Numbered from the stretch's first letter, positions 10,584-21,405 are shown. The stretch is DNA of 64,000 nt from Symbiodinium natans (GCA_905221605.1 CAJNDS010002524.1:1164134-1228133), one strand, 5' to 3'. The notes: generated from the sequence alone by a model not told the origin. Numbers and translations are program-made.

Positions 10584-10740
10584 GCAACGGAATCTCCTGC
10601 ACCTCTTCTCATGCAAGTAAGGCCTTCGAGAATTCAACTCTTGAGTCTTCAAGGTTTCAGATTGGGATGTTTAGGGTTTAGGGTTTAGGGTTTAGAGTTT
10701 AGGGTTTAGGGTTTAGGGTTTAGGGTTTAGGGTTTAGGTT

Positions 10741-10845
10741 TAGGGTCCCCCTTATACTAACAGCTCCTCAACAGGGATCATAGTACCCCGTATTGTAATC
10801 CCGACTAAGGAGCTGTCAGTATAAGTGGGAACATCCCAAGTTTCA
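10741..10845. mobile_element. Introner-like element, family A (copy 2), left end lost in a TTTAGGG array
   Basis: The arms CCCCCTTATACTAACAG and CTGTCAGTATAAGTGGG pair. The right terminus GAACATCCCAAG is intact; the left terminus is replaced by a telomere-type array. Confidence 0.75.
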
Positions 10846-11128
10846 GAAGCTTTTGGCTGCAGCCTTGATGGTTATTCGGCTTTAGGTTTATTTGGGCTCC
10901 TGTTTGGGGCCTTAATTTTGGACTCCTCCTCCAGTCGCTTAAGATCTACTCTTTTTTTTTTTTTTTTTTTTGGGGGGGGGGGGGGAATCTAAGCAGCTAG
11001 ATTCTCCCAAAATTCCCCTGATCACGTAGAGTGCCGTGAAAACGCAAATTCCAACTTGGCTTGGAATTCCTGCACCTTTTGGGCTAAACACCCCTGTCAG
11101 GGTGTTTAGAACAATCCTCCCGCCACAG

Positions 11129-11233
11129 GGTCCTATAACCATCGAGTACAGCCTCGACTGGAAAATGGACATCGCAACCTTCACGGAGGGCCAAAGTCTC
11201 GACGACTACATCATCTACGACTGCTTCGATCAG
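11129..11233 (+). CDS. Coding exon, product unknown
   Basis: The acceptor is CGCCACAG. The frame includes IEYSLDWKMDIATFTEGQ and SLDDYIIYDCFDQ, with a CAG|GTCGTC donor. Amino-acid composition and acidic patches are clearly protein-like, but I recognise no family. It lies between the cyclase catalytic exons and the TPR-like exons, so it may be part of that gene, a nested gene, or a separate one. Confidence 0.6.
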
Positions 11234-11852
11234 GTCGTCCCAAGTCACCAGATGCTTGGTTGGCGCGGTTAGAGGGCCTTCCACACCCTAAGCTCCAAAC
11301 AATAAGCTGGGCCGTTAAATCTACTTGGGGGGTTCGTACATATACATACACACAGGGTTGCAAGTCAACCTTGCTTTGACACTTTGATAAGCCCTACTGT
11401 AGAAGTACCCATGAACCCTCAAGCACACCCGATCGCCCTGTTGAGAAAGTCACCCTAAACCCTAAACTTTGGCCCTAAACCCTAAACCCTAAACCCTAAG
11501 CCCTAAACCCTAAGCCCTAAACCCTAAACCCTAAACCCTAAAAGAAAGCCCAGGACTGCAGTACATGCGGATCGCTTTCCCTTGCGGCTGTGCCTGCAGG
11601 AGCCGATGTGGCGGTCCTGTCTATAACCCTAAGGCTCTAAGGCTGTTTTGGGGGCTCTTTGGGCCACTTGTGGCCCTCTTGTAGAAGGTTTTGGGCTATC
11701 TTGAGCCCTATCTTGAGCTTCAGGGTAAGGCTCAGGCACCCGAATTCAGAGAGCATAGGGCCATAGGGCCATAGGGTTTAGGGTTTCCCTTCGATTTTCT
11801 TGCGTCCTAAACCCTAAAGCCTAAACCCTAAACCCTAAACCCTAAACTGCAG

Positions 11853-11974
11853 GAGATGCCCTGCGTGCAGAGCCTGAAGGAGAGCAGCAGCCAGGGCATC
11901 TCGGGCAAGGCCATCCGATGGTCCGCCGACTCCGACTTCAGCACGGGCTGCACCGGGCAGCCGTCAGAGGCTTG
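11853..11974 (+). CDS. Coding exon, product unknown
   Basis: CTGCAG acceptor and a TTG|GTAGATTTAGGG donor, where the intron starts as a telomere repeat. The frame includes VQSLKESSSQGISGKAIRW and DFSTGCTGQPSEAW. GC-rich third positions fit the other exons. Confidence 0.65.
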
Positions 11975-12065
11975 GTAGATTTAGGGTTTAGGGTTTATAG
12001 GGTTTGGGGTTTAGGGTTTAGGGTTTTGGGTTTAGGGTTTAGGGCTTAGGGGTGTTTTTTTTGGG

Positions 12066-12182
12066 GCCACCAAGGAGGAGAACACGAAGGCCGAGTGCAA
12101 GACCCAGAAGAACGGGGGGCTCCGTCTTCCCCTCTTCCAGAGCCGGAAGGCCCGATCCAGTCGTGAGGATCTCCACCGGCTT
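12066..12182 (+). CDS. Coding exon, basic peptide, product unknown
   Basis: The frame runs ATKEENTKAECKTQKNGG then LPLFQSRKARSSREDLHRLL and stops at the left end of a family D introner at 12183. It probably joins the exon starting at 12329. Confidence 0.6.
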
Positions 12183-12328
12183 CTTAGTAGAGTGAGTACA
12201 CTTTACACCTTTTTAAGGGGATACTCGAGAACCCCCTATCTTTATACTTTTTAAGGGCAATCTCGAATCCCCTGCAAAACTGAAAGTGTGCACTTTTTTT
12301 GGGGGGATTTTTTATGAACTCCGCAACC
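12183..12328. mobile_element. Introner-like element, family D (copy 1)
   Basis: Termini CTTAGTAGAGTGAGTACAC and ACTCCGCAACCAAG. The flanks are GCTT and GCTG (three of four bases match), against an exact duplication in the copy at 24463. Confidence 0.75.
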
Positions 12329-12629
12329 AAGGCTGAGCCCTCCCTGCCTCCTGACGGCTCGGGCGCGGAGCCCCCGGATGTCCCCCGACTGCCAGCCCTC
12401 CCCGCGCAGCCCCCACCCGCAGGTCATCGGCATCTCGCCCCGCTACCCTCCCACCACACCGGGGGATCGCACCACACCGGGGGATCGCACCACCGTGGGT
12501 GATCGCACCACCCGGACGATGGGAGGCGGGGCGACCAGCACCGCAGCTTCAGCGACGCACGCCTTCTCGATCCCCTCTCCGTCGCCAGGGTCAGCTTCGG
12601 GAGGCAGGCTCAGGGTTGTTGCCCATTAG
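12329..12629 (+). CDS. Proline/threonine-rich coding exon, probable 3' end of a gene
   Basis: The frame starts after the introner acceptor and runs to TAG at 12627-12629. It contains a threefold TTPGDRTT-like repeat (about 12454-12510) and a Ser/Thr/Ala-rich end. A second open frame covers the first part, so the choice of frame is moderate. Confidence 0.45.
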
Positions 12630-14216
12630 GGTTTAGGGTTTTTAGGGTTTTTGGGTTTTAGGGCTTTTAGGGTTTTTGGGTTTTTGGGTTTTTGGGTTTT
12701 TGGGTTTTAGGGTTTTAGGGTTTTAGGGGTTTTAGGGTTTTAGAATTTTAGGGTTTCGGGTTTTTTAGGGTTTTTTAGGGTTTTTAGGGTTTTTTAGGGT
12801 TTTTAGGGTTTTTTAGGGTGTTTTGTTTAGGGTTTTTTAGGGTGTTTTTTTGAGGGTTTGTTAGGGTGTTTTAGGGTTTTGGGTTTGGGGCACGGTATTC
12901 TCAGAACGTGCCAGGGGCGGTCATGTATTTAAGGCCCACCATGAGCTAGAATGCTCGTATGGAGGAGACGGGCCCTACCGTTGTACTCTCGGACCCGGAG
13001 TAGGCCCTCATTTCCTTTTTTTAGGGTTAGAACTGAAAGCGCACTTTCCTTGGGGGTCTTATGAACTCAGCAACTAAGGTCATGGTAGCCGCATCCTTTT
13101 GGTTTCTTTCCTGCATGTTGTGCACACGTCAGCTGCCCAACTCATGAGTGCAGTGCTTTCATGGCCCTGTCACTCCAAGCCCCGCTTTACTACGACTTGC
13201 TTATGAACCCCTCAAAAAACACACAAAAGTATATTCCTTTTAGGAGCAATATAGGGATTACTATTTTGGAGTTTTTTCGGGTTCTTAAGCAAGTAGCGGT
13301 TCAGGGTTTTAGGGCTACTAAATCCCGAACTCCCTGAACCCAAAACCCTCTCAGCCCACTCGGCCAGGTGGAATGTTAAGGTTCCATACCTCTCGGGGCT
13401 CTCGAGGCCCGACGTGCGCATTCTTGTTGGGGTTTCGGGGTAGGATAGGGTCTAGGGCTTGGGGTTTAGGGTTTAGGGTTTAGAGTTTAGGGTTTGGGGG
13501 TAGGATGGTATTTGAACCTCTTGTAGACAGGGTTTAGGGTTTTTTTGGGGTACTGTACCCCAATAACACTAGAACAGGACCTCAAAAAATAGGCCCCCCC
13601 CCCCCCTCCGTTTAGGGGTACTTTGGTTGGAGGGATTAGTTGGCCAACCTCGCCTCAATTTGGGGGGGGGGGGGGGGGGAGTATTCAAGGTTTAGGGTTT
13701 AGGGTTTGGGTTTAGGCAGTGCAGAGGCTTGTATGGAAGCTCCCAAGTGCTGGACACTGCTCGAGGGCTGCTTGTGATATGGGCCCTATGCCCCGAAACC
13801 CTGGGGTCCGAAGGGCCAAAAAGCCCACCACCCTAAACCCTAAACCCTAAACCCTAAACCCTAAACCCTGGAGAGTCGCCATGGGGACTTTAAGGCAGGC
13901 GCTCCCTCTGCAATCCCTAAACCCTAAACAAAATGATTGTCCTTTTTTGGATCCCTATTGCAATACCGCACCAAATATTTAGGGTACCCCATAGTCATAA
14001 GGGATCAGAATTTCGACGGCCACCCATATTCATCAGAATCTGAAAGTGCTAAAAAGGTTCCAGACTGCACCTTAGATCCCGAAGCCCCCAACACCAAATC
14101 CCTAGCCCTAAGCGCCTGAACCCTTTGTTCCCCAAGCCTGAACATCCCGAAAGCCTAAACATCCCTAAGCCCCTAGACCCTGAACCGCCAAGCCCTATAC
14201 CCTATACCCCTGCAAC

Positions 14217-14930
14217 CCCTCCACCGAAAAAATCCCCGAAATCCCCAAACCCCCCAAACCCCCCCCAAACCCCCCCAAACCCCCCAAACCCCCCAAACCC
14301 CCAAACCCCCAAACCCCCAACCCCCCAAACCCCCAAACCCCCAAACCCCCAAACCCCCAAACCCCCAAACCCCCAAACCCCCAAACCCCCAAACCCCCAA
14401 ACCCCCAAACCCCCAAACCCCCAAACCCCCAAACCCCCAAACCCCCAGACCCCCAAACCCCCAAACCCCCAAAACCCCCAACCCCCAAAACCCCCAAGAA
14501 CCCCAAAAACCCCCCCAAACCCCCCAACCCCCCAACCCCCCAACCCCCCAAACCCCCCAAACCCCCCCAACCCCCAAACCCCCAAACCCCCAACCCCCCA
14601 ACCCCCCAAACACCGCCCAAACCCCCCAAACCCCCCAAACCCCCCAACCCCCCCAAACCCCCCAAACCCCCAACCCCCAAAACCCCCCAAACCCCCAAAC
14701 CCCCCAAACCCCCAAACCCCCCACACCCCCCAAACCCCCCAAACCCCCAAACCCCCCAAATCCCCAAACCCCCCAAACCCCCCAAACCCCCCAAAAACCC
14801 CCCAACCCCCCCAAACCCCCCAAACCCCCCACACCCCCAAATCCCCCAATCCCCAAACCCCCCAAACCCCAAACCCCCCAAACCCCCCAAACCCCCCCCA
14901 AACCCCCCAAACCCCCCAAACCCCCTAAAC
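14217..14930. repeat. CCCCCAAA/CCCCCCAAA array (variant telomere-type repeat)
   Basis: About 700 bases of CCCCAAA-type units with 4-7 C each and hardly any other base, then a return to CCCTAAA. The long proline/threonine- or glycine/tryptophan-rich open frames in all phases are by-products of the repeat. Confidence 0.95.
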
Positions 14931-15006
14931 CCTAAACCCCCAAACCCAAAACCCTCAACACAAAACCCTGCAACCAGCCCCTGGGGCCCGGGGCTTAGGA
15001 GACCTT

Positions 15007-15053
15007 AACCCTAAACCCTAAACCCTAAACCCTAAACCCTAAACCCTAAACCT
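15007..15053. repeat. Interstitial CCCTAAA array
   Basis: About six perfect units. Confidence 0.9.
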
Positions 15054-15291
15054 TAAGGAACGTGACAGAACGGTACAGCACAGGGCTTGGAGAGCCCTGG
15101 AGCCTGTGGGGTGTGTAGGGGTTAGAGGGTTTTTTGAGGGTTTTTTGGGGTGTTTTGGGGTTTGTAGGTTTTAGGGGTTTAGGGTTTAGGGTTTGGGGTT
15201 TAGGGTTTAGGGTTTAGGGGCGTTGTAGTGTTTCTACGGTTCTGGCGTACGAAAGACGAAAGTGTCTGGTCCAGATGCTCACCCCTTGTTG

Positions 15292-15390
15292 GCAGAGGCT
15301 GGCGGAGCCCCTCGCTGTCCCCGCTCTGCACGCCCGCGACGCAAGAGCAGCGCAAGCTCAAGGAAATGCAGCCTGGCATCCCTAGTCCTA
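15292..15390 (+). CDS. Possible coding exon
   Basis: After TTGGCAG, the frame GWRSPSLSPLCTPATQEQRK and onward is open to the next telomere-type tract. Composition is protein-like; family unknown. Confidence 0.4.
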
Positions 15391-15548
15391 AACCCTAAAC
15401 CCTAAACCCGAAACCCTAAACCCTAAACCCTATACATACAGCTTCGAGATATTTCGGGTAACGGTACAAGGAGCAGAAAGCAGCGGTTGCGGTGTCGACT
15501 TCGGAAAGCTTCCTGTGGAAGGGCCCGAAGCACAAGTAGCATAATGTA

Positions 15549-15645
15549 GGGGTCGGAATAATTCCTAATTGTATTCCCTTATGTTCCCCTTGAATCATTC
15601 CCCAAAACCCTATTCTAATGATTAAGGCCCCCCTCTATGACGTTA
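15549..15645. mobile_element. Introner-like element, family F (copy 1)
   Basis: Left end TGTAGGGGTCGGAATAATT and right end TTAAGGCCCCCCTCTATGA pair. The internal ACCCTATTCTAATGATT is shared by other family F copies. Confidence 0.7.
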
Positions 15646-16244
15646 GTCCAGATCCCAGTACAAGCCAATACTCCTCAAGTCAAGGTAGGGGTTGATTCGA
15701 AGATCGAACATGTTTTTTTGATTTTTAGCATCCCCTTAATCCTTACATAATCCTTATAAAGCCAGAAAAAGATATATTTTTGATACACCCCCAAACCTAC
15801 CCCAGAAGGGGGGTTTGGAGACGTTCGGGCGGAAGTGTGGCGCTAGGTGGCCCCAGCTACACTGAAATATGCCCGTCTTGTCGGTGTGCGGCTCCCTGAA
15901 TAAGAAAAGGTGGGAGGGAGGGGGGGGGTCTTTATCGTAGGGCCCGAAGCGCCAAGCCCTAAACCCTACAGGGCCAAGCAATCCTTGCCGGGAATCCTGT
16001 AAGTCCTGATTCCTTCCGAATTTGCCGGATGGTTCTAAGCCGGCAAAGCTTCGAAAGTGCGGGTAAGTCTGTGGACACAAGTCCTCTGTCCGACGCGCTT
16101 GGTCGTAGATCCAGAAGGGTTTAGGGTTTAGATTTTAGGGTTTAGGATTTGGGGTTTGGGGTTTAGGGTGTAGGGTTTAGGGTCTAGGGTTTAGGTTTGG
16201 GGGGGTTTAGGGTTTAGGGTTTAGGGGGATCCTTCAAGATTCAC

Positions 16245-16336
16245 GTCAGGCCCTTCTGTACTTATAAGCAGGGGCGATACGTTCCCTAAAAAAGGCCCTA
16301 CGTAGAACCCTACTTATAAGTGCCCATGAACCTGCA
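16245..16336. mobile_element. Introner-like element, family B, left end degenerate
   Basis: CTACTTATAAGTGCCCATGAACCTGCAG is the right arm, whose CAG is the acceptor of the following exon. The left arm TACTTATAAGCAGGGG pairs with it. Confidence 0.6.
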
Positions 16337-16446
16337 GGTAAAGTATGCCCATAAACAGACCTTGCTTGCCGTGTGCGGAAACAGACCCCGCTGCTGGGCC
16401 TTGGGAAAACGATGGCTCTTTCTTCGAAGATCGGCAATCGCACTTG
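16337..16446 (+). CDS. Coding exon, product unknown
   Basis: Open in two frames between a CCTGCAG acceptor and a TTTAGGG intron. The more protein-like frame contains CLPCAETDPAAGPWENDGSF. No family recognised. Confidence 0.45.
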
Positions 16447-16599
16447 GGTTTAGGGTTTAGCGTTGGCGCTTAGCGTCTAGGGTTTAGGCCAAAAAACGGA
16501 CCCTTATTCACAAAGGAGCCGGGGTTCTTGCAAACGGGGACACGCTCTCGGGCTTTGTCTTGCTCGCTTGGGGGGGGGGGGGGGGCCTGCCGGCCTAAG

Positions 16600-17318
16600 G
16601 TATCACAAGGCTCTGGAGAGATACAAGATGCTCGGCCAAGGTTTGGACAAGAAGTGACCCTAAACCCTAAACCCTAAACCCTAAACCCTAAACCCTAAAC
16701 CCTGAACATCCAGACTCGAGACCTGCAATGCGCACTTGCCCACTGCAGCCTGTGGACCCCCTGGTTCCTAGTAGGGAATGAGGGACCTAGGGTTTAGGGT
16801 TTAGGGTTTAGGGTTTAGGGTTTAGGGTTTAGGGTTTAGGGTTTAGGATGGTAAGCCTTTCTGGGACTTTTTGTATCTTTCCTTAGTGGATTCAAGAGAA
16901 ACATATTCAGGACTCGTCTTCAGAGGGGTCCCTCATTTCCCTGGGTTCAGAGCCAGCCAGTTAGGGTTTAGGGTTTCGGGTTTAGGGTTTAGGCTTTAGG
17001 GTTTAGGGTTTAGGGTTTAGGGTTTGGGGTTTGGGGTTTGGGATGCCTCCCAACTTGAAGGTTCATGGGTACTGAGAACCCCACTTATGAGTCTTCTGAT
17101 AACCTACGTAAAGGACTTCGGGGACTTAGGGGGGCTTGTACGTGCAGTTCTACTGGGGTCATATAAGTACCCTGAGCCTCCCAAAGCCGAGGTCAAGAAA
17201 TTTCGATGAATGTCAGGAGCTGTGCGAGGAGTTATTGGAAATGCACCCCAGCGACCAGCCCACCCAGCTCCTGCTGGCTAACTGCAAGAAGTCGTCGAGC
17301 CGCCTGAATGCAATCTAG
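16600..17318 (+). CDS. C-terminal TPR-like exons, probable end of a cyclase gene
   Basis: Exon 16600-16653 encodes YHKALERYKMLGQGLDKK and exon 17192-17318 encodes FDECQELCEELLEMHPSD onward, with a TAG at 17316-17318. With donor GACAAGAA|GTGACC and acceptor CCGAG|GTCAAG they join in phase. A short TPR-like tail (Y..AL..Y....F.E......L...P.D.P) commonly follows class III cyclase domains, so I infer these exons end the cyclase gene that starts upstream. The 7.7 kb between them and the catalytic exons hold other exon-like pieces, so two genes remain possible. Confidence 0.6.
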
Positions 17319-17455
17319 GGCATCTAAGCCTGCTAGTAAGCTACTCGTAGTAGCCCTAAACCCTAAACCCCAGATCCTAATCTCCAAACCCAAACCCTAA
17401 ACCCCAAACCCCTTTCCCCGATGGCGCCAGAACTTTGCAAGAAAAAGCCTCAAAC

Positions 17456-17545
17456 CTTTGTCGTAGCGTGGTAACCTTTTACATCTTTAAGGGTACCTTA
17501 AACTGAAGAAGGAATACAAATTTAAATGTTTACTACTATTCCAAC
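17456..17545. mobile_element. Introner-like element, family Q (copy 1)
   Basis: Starts CTTTGTCGTAGCGTGGTAAC and resembles the copy at 36660-36770 (GGGTACCTTAAAC...AAGGAATACAAA core). Its right end is lost. Confidence 0.5.
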
Positions 17546-17678
17546 CTCAGGGGGTTTAGGGTTTAGGGTTTAGGGTCTAGGGCCTAGGGTTTACGGTTTA
17601 GGGTTTAGGGTACTGGCTAGTCCCGGGCCTATTTGCAAAAAGGCTTCGGGGTTCAGGGGTGAGATACGTAGGGGCGGT

Positions 17679-17780
17679 AGGCCCTTGGGACATGTTATAT
17701 TTTCCCTTATTGGGTTTAAGAGGATCAGATTCAGGAATATTTTTCAGGGTGGGGGGGGTTTTATGGCCATCCTAGTAGGG
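17679..17780. mobile_element. Introner-like element, family J (copy 1)
   Basis: Core TTATTGGGTTTAAGAGGATC and right part ATATTTTTCAGGGTG are shared with copies at 33232 and 57521. Fragments of the family occur near 16860 and 22498. Confidence 0.6.
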
Positions 17781-18741
17781 CACGGAACCCCACTTCAACC
17801 CTGGGGCAGAAGAGTTCAAGGGCACCAGTCAGCCTTCCAAGCCATGAGTCGCGCGCTCTTCAGTTGTGTTTTAGGTCCATCTAGAAGGCCACGATTCAAG
17901 AGATTCAAACTTGGGTCGGAAAGGATGCACCTCTAAGGGGTTCCCTTAATCTACACCTATTTTTGCCCCTTCTCTTCCCTTAAGGATCTCTAAATGGGGG
18001 CGCAGGGTAACATCCCATGAAGTTGAACCAAAAAGTGTTGTTTCAGGTCCCCTTTTACAGAACTCATTTAGTCTCCCCAAGAGGGGAGCCTGGTATCATG
18101 CTTAGGTTGCTGGGGTACCTGGCTGATGTTTTTGCAGTGGTTCTCGGGGCTTAGGGTTTTCGGGTTCCGCGTGGAAGCACTCATACTTGCAGCAGTGCAG
18201 CCGGCTCAGGCGACAAGACGATGAACCGGAAGTGAACCGATCCTATCCGATGATGTCTCTATATAATCCTGACATTGATATTTATATATATATATATATA
18301 CCAATACATATATATATATGCATATATATATATATATATGCATATACCTTATATAGTCCCTAGCTTCGTCCCTTGAAGGGTTGAGGTTTGTTTCTGGATT
18401 TTGGCCTTTACGGAAGGTCATGCATGCAAGCGCGGCCCGGTCAGAGCAGCGAAATGGCTGCAATGTCAGGGGTGCTCGCCCTCGGTGCCACTTTAAGGCT
18501 TTAGGGTTTATAGGGTTTAGAGTAACTCTAGGCTGCGATAGCTCACGGATCCCCATATGAGTCTAATACAATACAGGGGTCGGAATAGTTATAACAATAT
18601 TCCCTTATGGTCCCTTTATATCTCTATCACAATAACCCCTAAACCCTAAACCCTAAACCCTAAACCCTAAACCCTAAACCCTAAACCCTAAACCCTAAAC
18701 CCCCCCCATAAACCCTATTCTAATTGTTTAGGCCCCTATAG
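17781..18741. other. Stretch without a clear gene
   Basis: A TA-rich microsatellite at about 18277-18345, a CCCTAAA array at 18638-18704 inside a family F element (18574-18740), and unique sequence in which the open frames are too short or contradictory to call. Confidence 0.5.
18574..18740. mobile_element. Introner-like element, family F (copy 2) with telomere-type insert
   Basis: The ends ACAGGGGTCGGAATAG and TTTAGGCCCCTATA pair. Nine CCCTAAA units are inserted just after ACAATAACC, splitting the internal CCC(A/T)AAACCCTATTC motif. Confidence 0.75.
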
Positions 18742-18892
18742 TGGAAGCACTCCTCTCGCGGTGGAGTCCCGGGCCGCGCTTACCCGCGGACTGTGAAGAA
18801 AGACCCCCGCGCTGAGCGCAGGGGCAAGATTTAACAGCACCGCCTCTGTGCAGGGCTCCCATGGCGACAAGTTCCGTCGCCATTCCGCTAAG
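18742..18892 (+). CDS. Two small coding-like exons, product unknown
   Basis: Exon 18742-18821 begins at the family F acceptor (CCCCTATAG) and encodes WKHSSRGGVPGRAYPRTVKK; exon 18854-18892 follows GTGCAG. Product not recognised. Confidence 0.45.
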
Positions 18893-18958
18893 CTCTAAAC
18901 CCTAAACCCTAAACCCTAAACCCTAAACCCTAAACCCTAAACCCTAAACCCTAAACCG
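18893..18958. repeat. Interstitial CCCTAAA array
   Basis: About nine units. Confidence 0.9.
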
Positions 18959-19721
18959 TCCTTGGTAAACTTTATGTGTTTGCCCCGAGTAAGCTTAAGA
19001 GCATGCAATTTAGGAAACTTGTTCGGAGGGCTTCAGGTACCAACCAAATCATAATACAAGTCCTTCACGAGGAGTTCAGTAGGCAGGACCCTGGGAGACT
19101 TTTGATGTGTCTTCTCGCGGGCTTGAGAGGATCTCACTTCACAAGTATGTTCCGCAGAATTGAAGGGGCCCCAAACCCTCAACCCTCAACCCTAAATCCT
19201 AAACCCGAAACCCTAAACCCTAAACCCCAAACCCTAAACCCTAAACCTAAACCCTAGTCGAGGAGAGCTTGCACAGAGCCGGTTCTTGCCACTACCGTCT
19301 CCAGCCAACCGTGCGGCCTGATTGGGCAAGTAATATTTTCAGGATTTGGGGTTTTAGGGTTTAGGGTTTAGGGATCCCCAAACTGTGTCAAGGGCAGTAG
19401 CGGCCGCGGGGCGCAGCGCCCACCTTGTTGGCTTCGAATGCCTTCCTCACCATTCGACAGAGACGTGGCCGGAGAAAGGACCTCCGTGTGCACATAAAAG
19501 AACAGAATGCACAAGACATACTGCATGAATCCTGGGCATAACCGCCCTTATGCGCGGGGCTGCCGGAATCCCATCCTAGCAACAAGAAAGCTTGCGGCTC
19601 TTGGTTCCGTGATGAGAGAGTTTAATTAAGCAGAGATGGAGGCCTGAAAACACTCCCCCTCCCTCGCATTGCTCCAGACGAGGGCGGTTCCTATAGGGGT
19701 CGGAAGAATTACTGGTGTCTA

Positions 19722-19872
19722 TAGGGGTCGGAAGAGTTACCAATTGAATCACACTCGAACAACCCCGAAAACCCTCTCCCTAAACCCTAAACCCTAAACC
19801 CTAAACCCTAAACCCTAAACCCTAAACCCTAAACCCTAAACCCTAATTATAATTATTCAGGCCCCTATGCCA
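19722..19872. mobile_element. Introner-like element, family F (copy 3), left end duplicated, telomere-type insert
   Basis: TATAGGGGTCGGAAGA occurs twice (19692 and 19722) before the element body. A CCCTAAA array (19785-19853) replaces the centre. The right end is TTCAGGCCCCTAT. Confidence 0.7.
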
Positions 19873-20250
19873 TCGGCCCGGGTCAACTCGAGCCTCTACA
19901 AAATAATGCAAGAGTCAGTAAACCCTGAACCTTTAGAGGCCTCTCCTGCTTGGAGGGTTTAGGGTTTAGGGTTTAGGGTTTAGGGTTTAGGGTTTAGGGT
20001 TTAGGGTTTAGGGTTTAGGGCTGGTTGCAAAGGGTTTAGGGTTTAGGGCTACTTGGAGGTTTCAGGGCACGTAGAACCCTAATTTTTCCTGTACTTATAC
20101 GTAAGCCCCCCAAGTCCCCTAAGTCCTCTAAGTAGGTTATACGTAGACTTACATTGGGGTTCTAAGTGCCCATGAACCTCCTAGCAGAGGCCCCCCGAAC
20201 CCTTAAAGCCTGAGACCCTCACCCCCTGTGCGCGCGCGCGGGCGCGGCAG

Positions 20251-20381
20251 TTGTGAGAGCCGAAGCCCACAAGAACCTGACACGGCTTAATCAGCACGAT
20301 GGGATTTCGCAGTCCTGCACCTGGTACCCCCAAATCCTGCACAAGATCATGACGGAGCGAATGGACTTAGCAGCCCAGTAC
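20251..20381 (+). CDS. Coding exon, product unknown
   Basis: GGCGCGGCAG acceptor. The frame contains VRAEAHKNLTRLNQHDGIS and WYPQILHKIMTERMDLAAQY, up to a TAC|GTACTT donor. Strongly protein-like. A further frame (VHEWMNAWQQRRTVAGF, about 20411-20484) follows just before a family B element and may be the next exon. Confidence 0.65.
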
Positions 20382-20484
20382 GTACTTTGAGGGCCCCCGC
20401 AAGAATGAAAGTTCATGAGTGGATGAATGCGTGGCAGCAGCGAAGAACAGTTGCAGGATTTGGTGCTGCACACTTGGAGATTCA

Positions 20485-20667
20485 TGGGCACATATAAACA
20501 GGGTTATATAAGCACCCCTAAATAGGCTTAGAACCATAGTTACCTTACTTGTATCCCGACTGATAAAGCACAAGGAAAGCGTCACCCTAAAGCCTAAACC
20601 CTAAACCCCAAACCCTAATCCCTAAACCCTAAACCCTACTTCCAAGTACCCCAAATGAACCTCCAAG
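20485..20667. mobile_element. Introner-like element, family B, with telomere-type insert
   Basis: Left end ACTTGGAGATTCATGGGCAC, right end CCCCAAATGAACCTCCAAG. Between them is an inserted CCCTAAA stretch. Exon sequence lies directly on both sides. Confidence 0.75.
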
Positions 20668-20758
20668 CAAGGTTTGTTTGTGAGATCTCCCCCAGAACTC
20701 GAGAACTGTTGTGTGGAATGGGTGTGCGCAGACAACCGTGGAGCAGCCGGCTGCCGAG
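20668..20758 (+). CDS. Coding exon, product unknown
   Basis: Begins at the AAG end of the family B element. The frame RFVCEISPRTRELLCGMGVR continues to a GAG|GTTTACGG donor. Confidence 0.6.
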
Positions 20759-20807
20759 GTTTACGGTTTAGGGGAGTTTAGGGTTCAGGGGTGTAGGGGT
20801 TAGGTTG

Positions 20808-20912
20808 GGATCTTCCCCCAAAAAACTCGCAGTCCTTAAAAAGGGATTATAATGGGGGGGCTCTAGAATCCATAAGAAGGGCTGTTTGTTTAAGCATCCC
20901 AAGGTTCAGGCT
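20808..20912. mobile_element. Introner-like element, family A (copy 3), degenerate
   Basis: TTGGGATCTTCCCCC at the left and GCATCCCAAG at the right, with AGTCCTTAAAAAGGGATTATAATGG inside. Confidence 0.65.
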
Positions 20913-21050
20913 AAGGCCTGCAAGTTTGGGGTAGTTCACTTTTTGCCTATATCATAGGGAATACCAGGGATTGTTGGGTCAACTCTTTGGCTCCTCATAT
21001 GACGCTGACTAGCCAAACTGGTCGCTGAAGGGTTTGGCACGGGGTTGGAG

Positions 21051-21298
21051 GGTGTTCTTTGTGAGGACCTTGGAGACTTGGAGATGCTTCAGAATGCTTC
21101 CAAGTAAGAACCACAACTATGCGGCATTGTTGATCCTACCCCAAACCCTAAACCCTAAACCCTTTCCCCTAAACCCTAAACCCTAAACCCTTACGTGCTA
21201 TCCAGAATGGCTGCAACTGCGGGGCTCGCGCGGCGATTCCGCTAGCTTGACAGAAAGGCGAGAGCTCGAAGAAGGATGCTTCTGGACCCATGTTCAAG
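21051..21298 (+). CDS. Two coding exons, product unknown
   Basis: Exon about 21051-21103 encodes VLCEDLGDLEMLQNAS and ends at CCAA|GTAAGAAC. Exon 21206-21298 (acceptor CTATCCAG, donor CAAG|GTTTAG) contains WLQLRGSRGDSASLTERREL. Both are acidic and protein-like. Confidence 0.6.
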
Positions 21299-21369
21299 GT
21301 TTAGGGTTTAGGGTTTAGGGTTTAGGGTTTAGGGTTTAGGGTTTAGGGTTTAGGGTTTAGGGTTTAGGG
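21299..21369. repeat. Interstitial TTTAGGG array
   Basis: About ten perfect units directly after a GT donor. Confidence 0.9.
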
Positions 21370-21405
21370 GTTGTGCTGGTACCCTGACTGAACCCTAAAC
21401 CCTGC

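Larger units (their letters stand above)
8972..11128. other. Long intron or intergenic stretch, mostly repeats
   Basis: It contains TTTAGGG tracts, a G-rich tract (10453-10483), a 4x AGCCCACG repeat (about 9617-9650) and a family A element (10741-10845). Two weak coding-like pieces are 9192-9252 (frame containing VEHLRETHVVRAQATRQ) and 10049-10160; I cannot confirm either. Confidence 0.5.
12630..15100. other. Repeat-dominated stretch with at most one small exon
   Basis: It holds TTTTTAGGG variants (12627-12890), a half family D element (about 13024-13078), G and C homopolymers, and the CCCCCAAA array. The segment 13718-13777 after a TGCAG acceptor has a protein-like frame (ACMEAPKCWTLLEGCL) but is unsupported. 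Confidence 0.5.

Noticed and set aside
14125-14930. Long proline/threonine-rich open frame on + and glycine/tryptophan-rich frames on -
   Set aside because: Pure translation of the CCCCCAAA array in several phases; no start context, domain or unique sequence.
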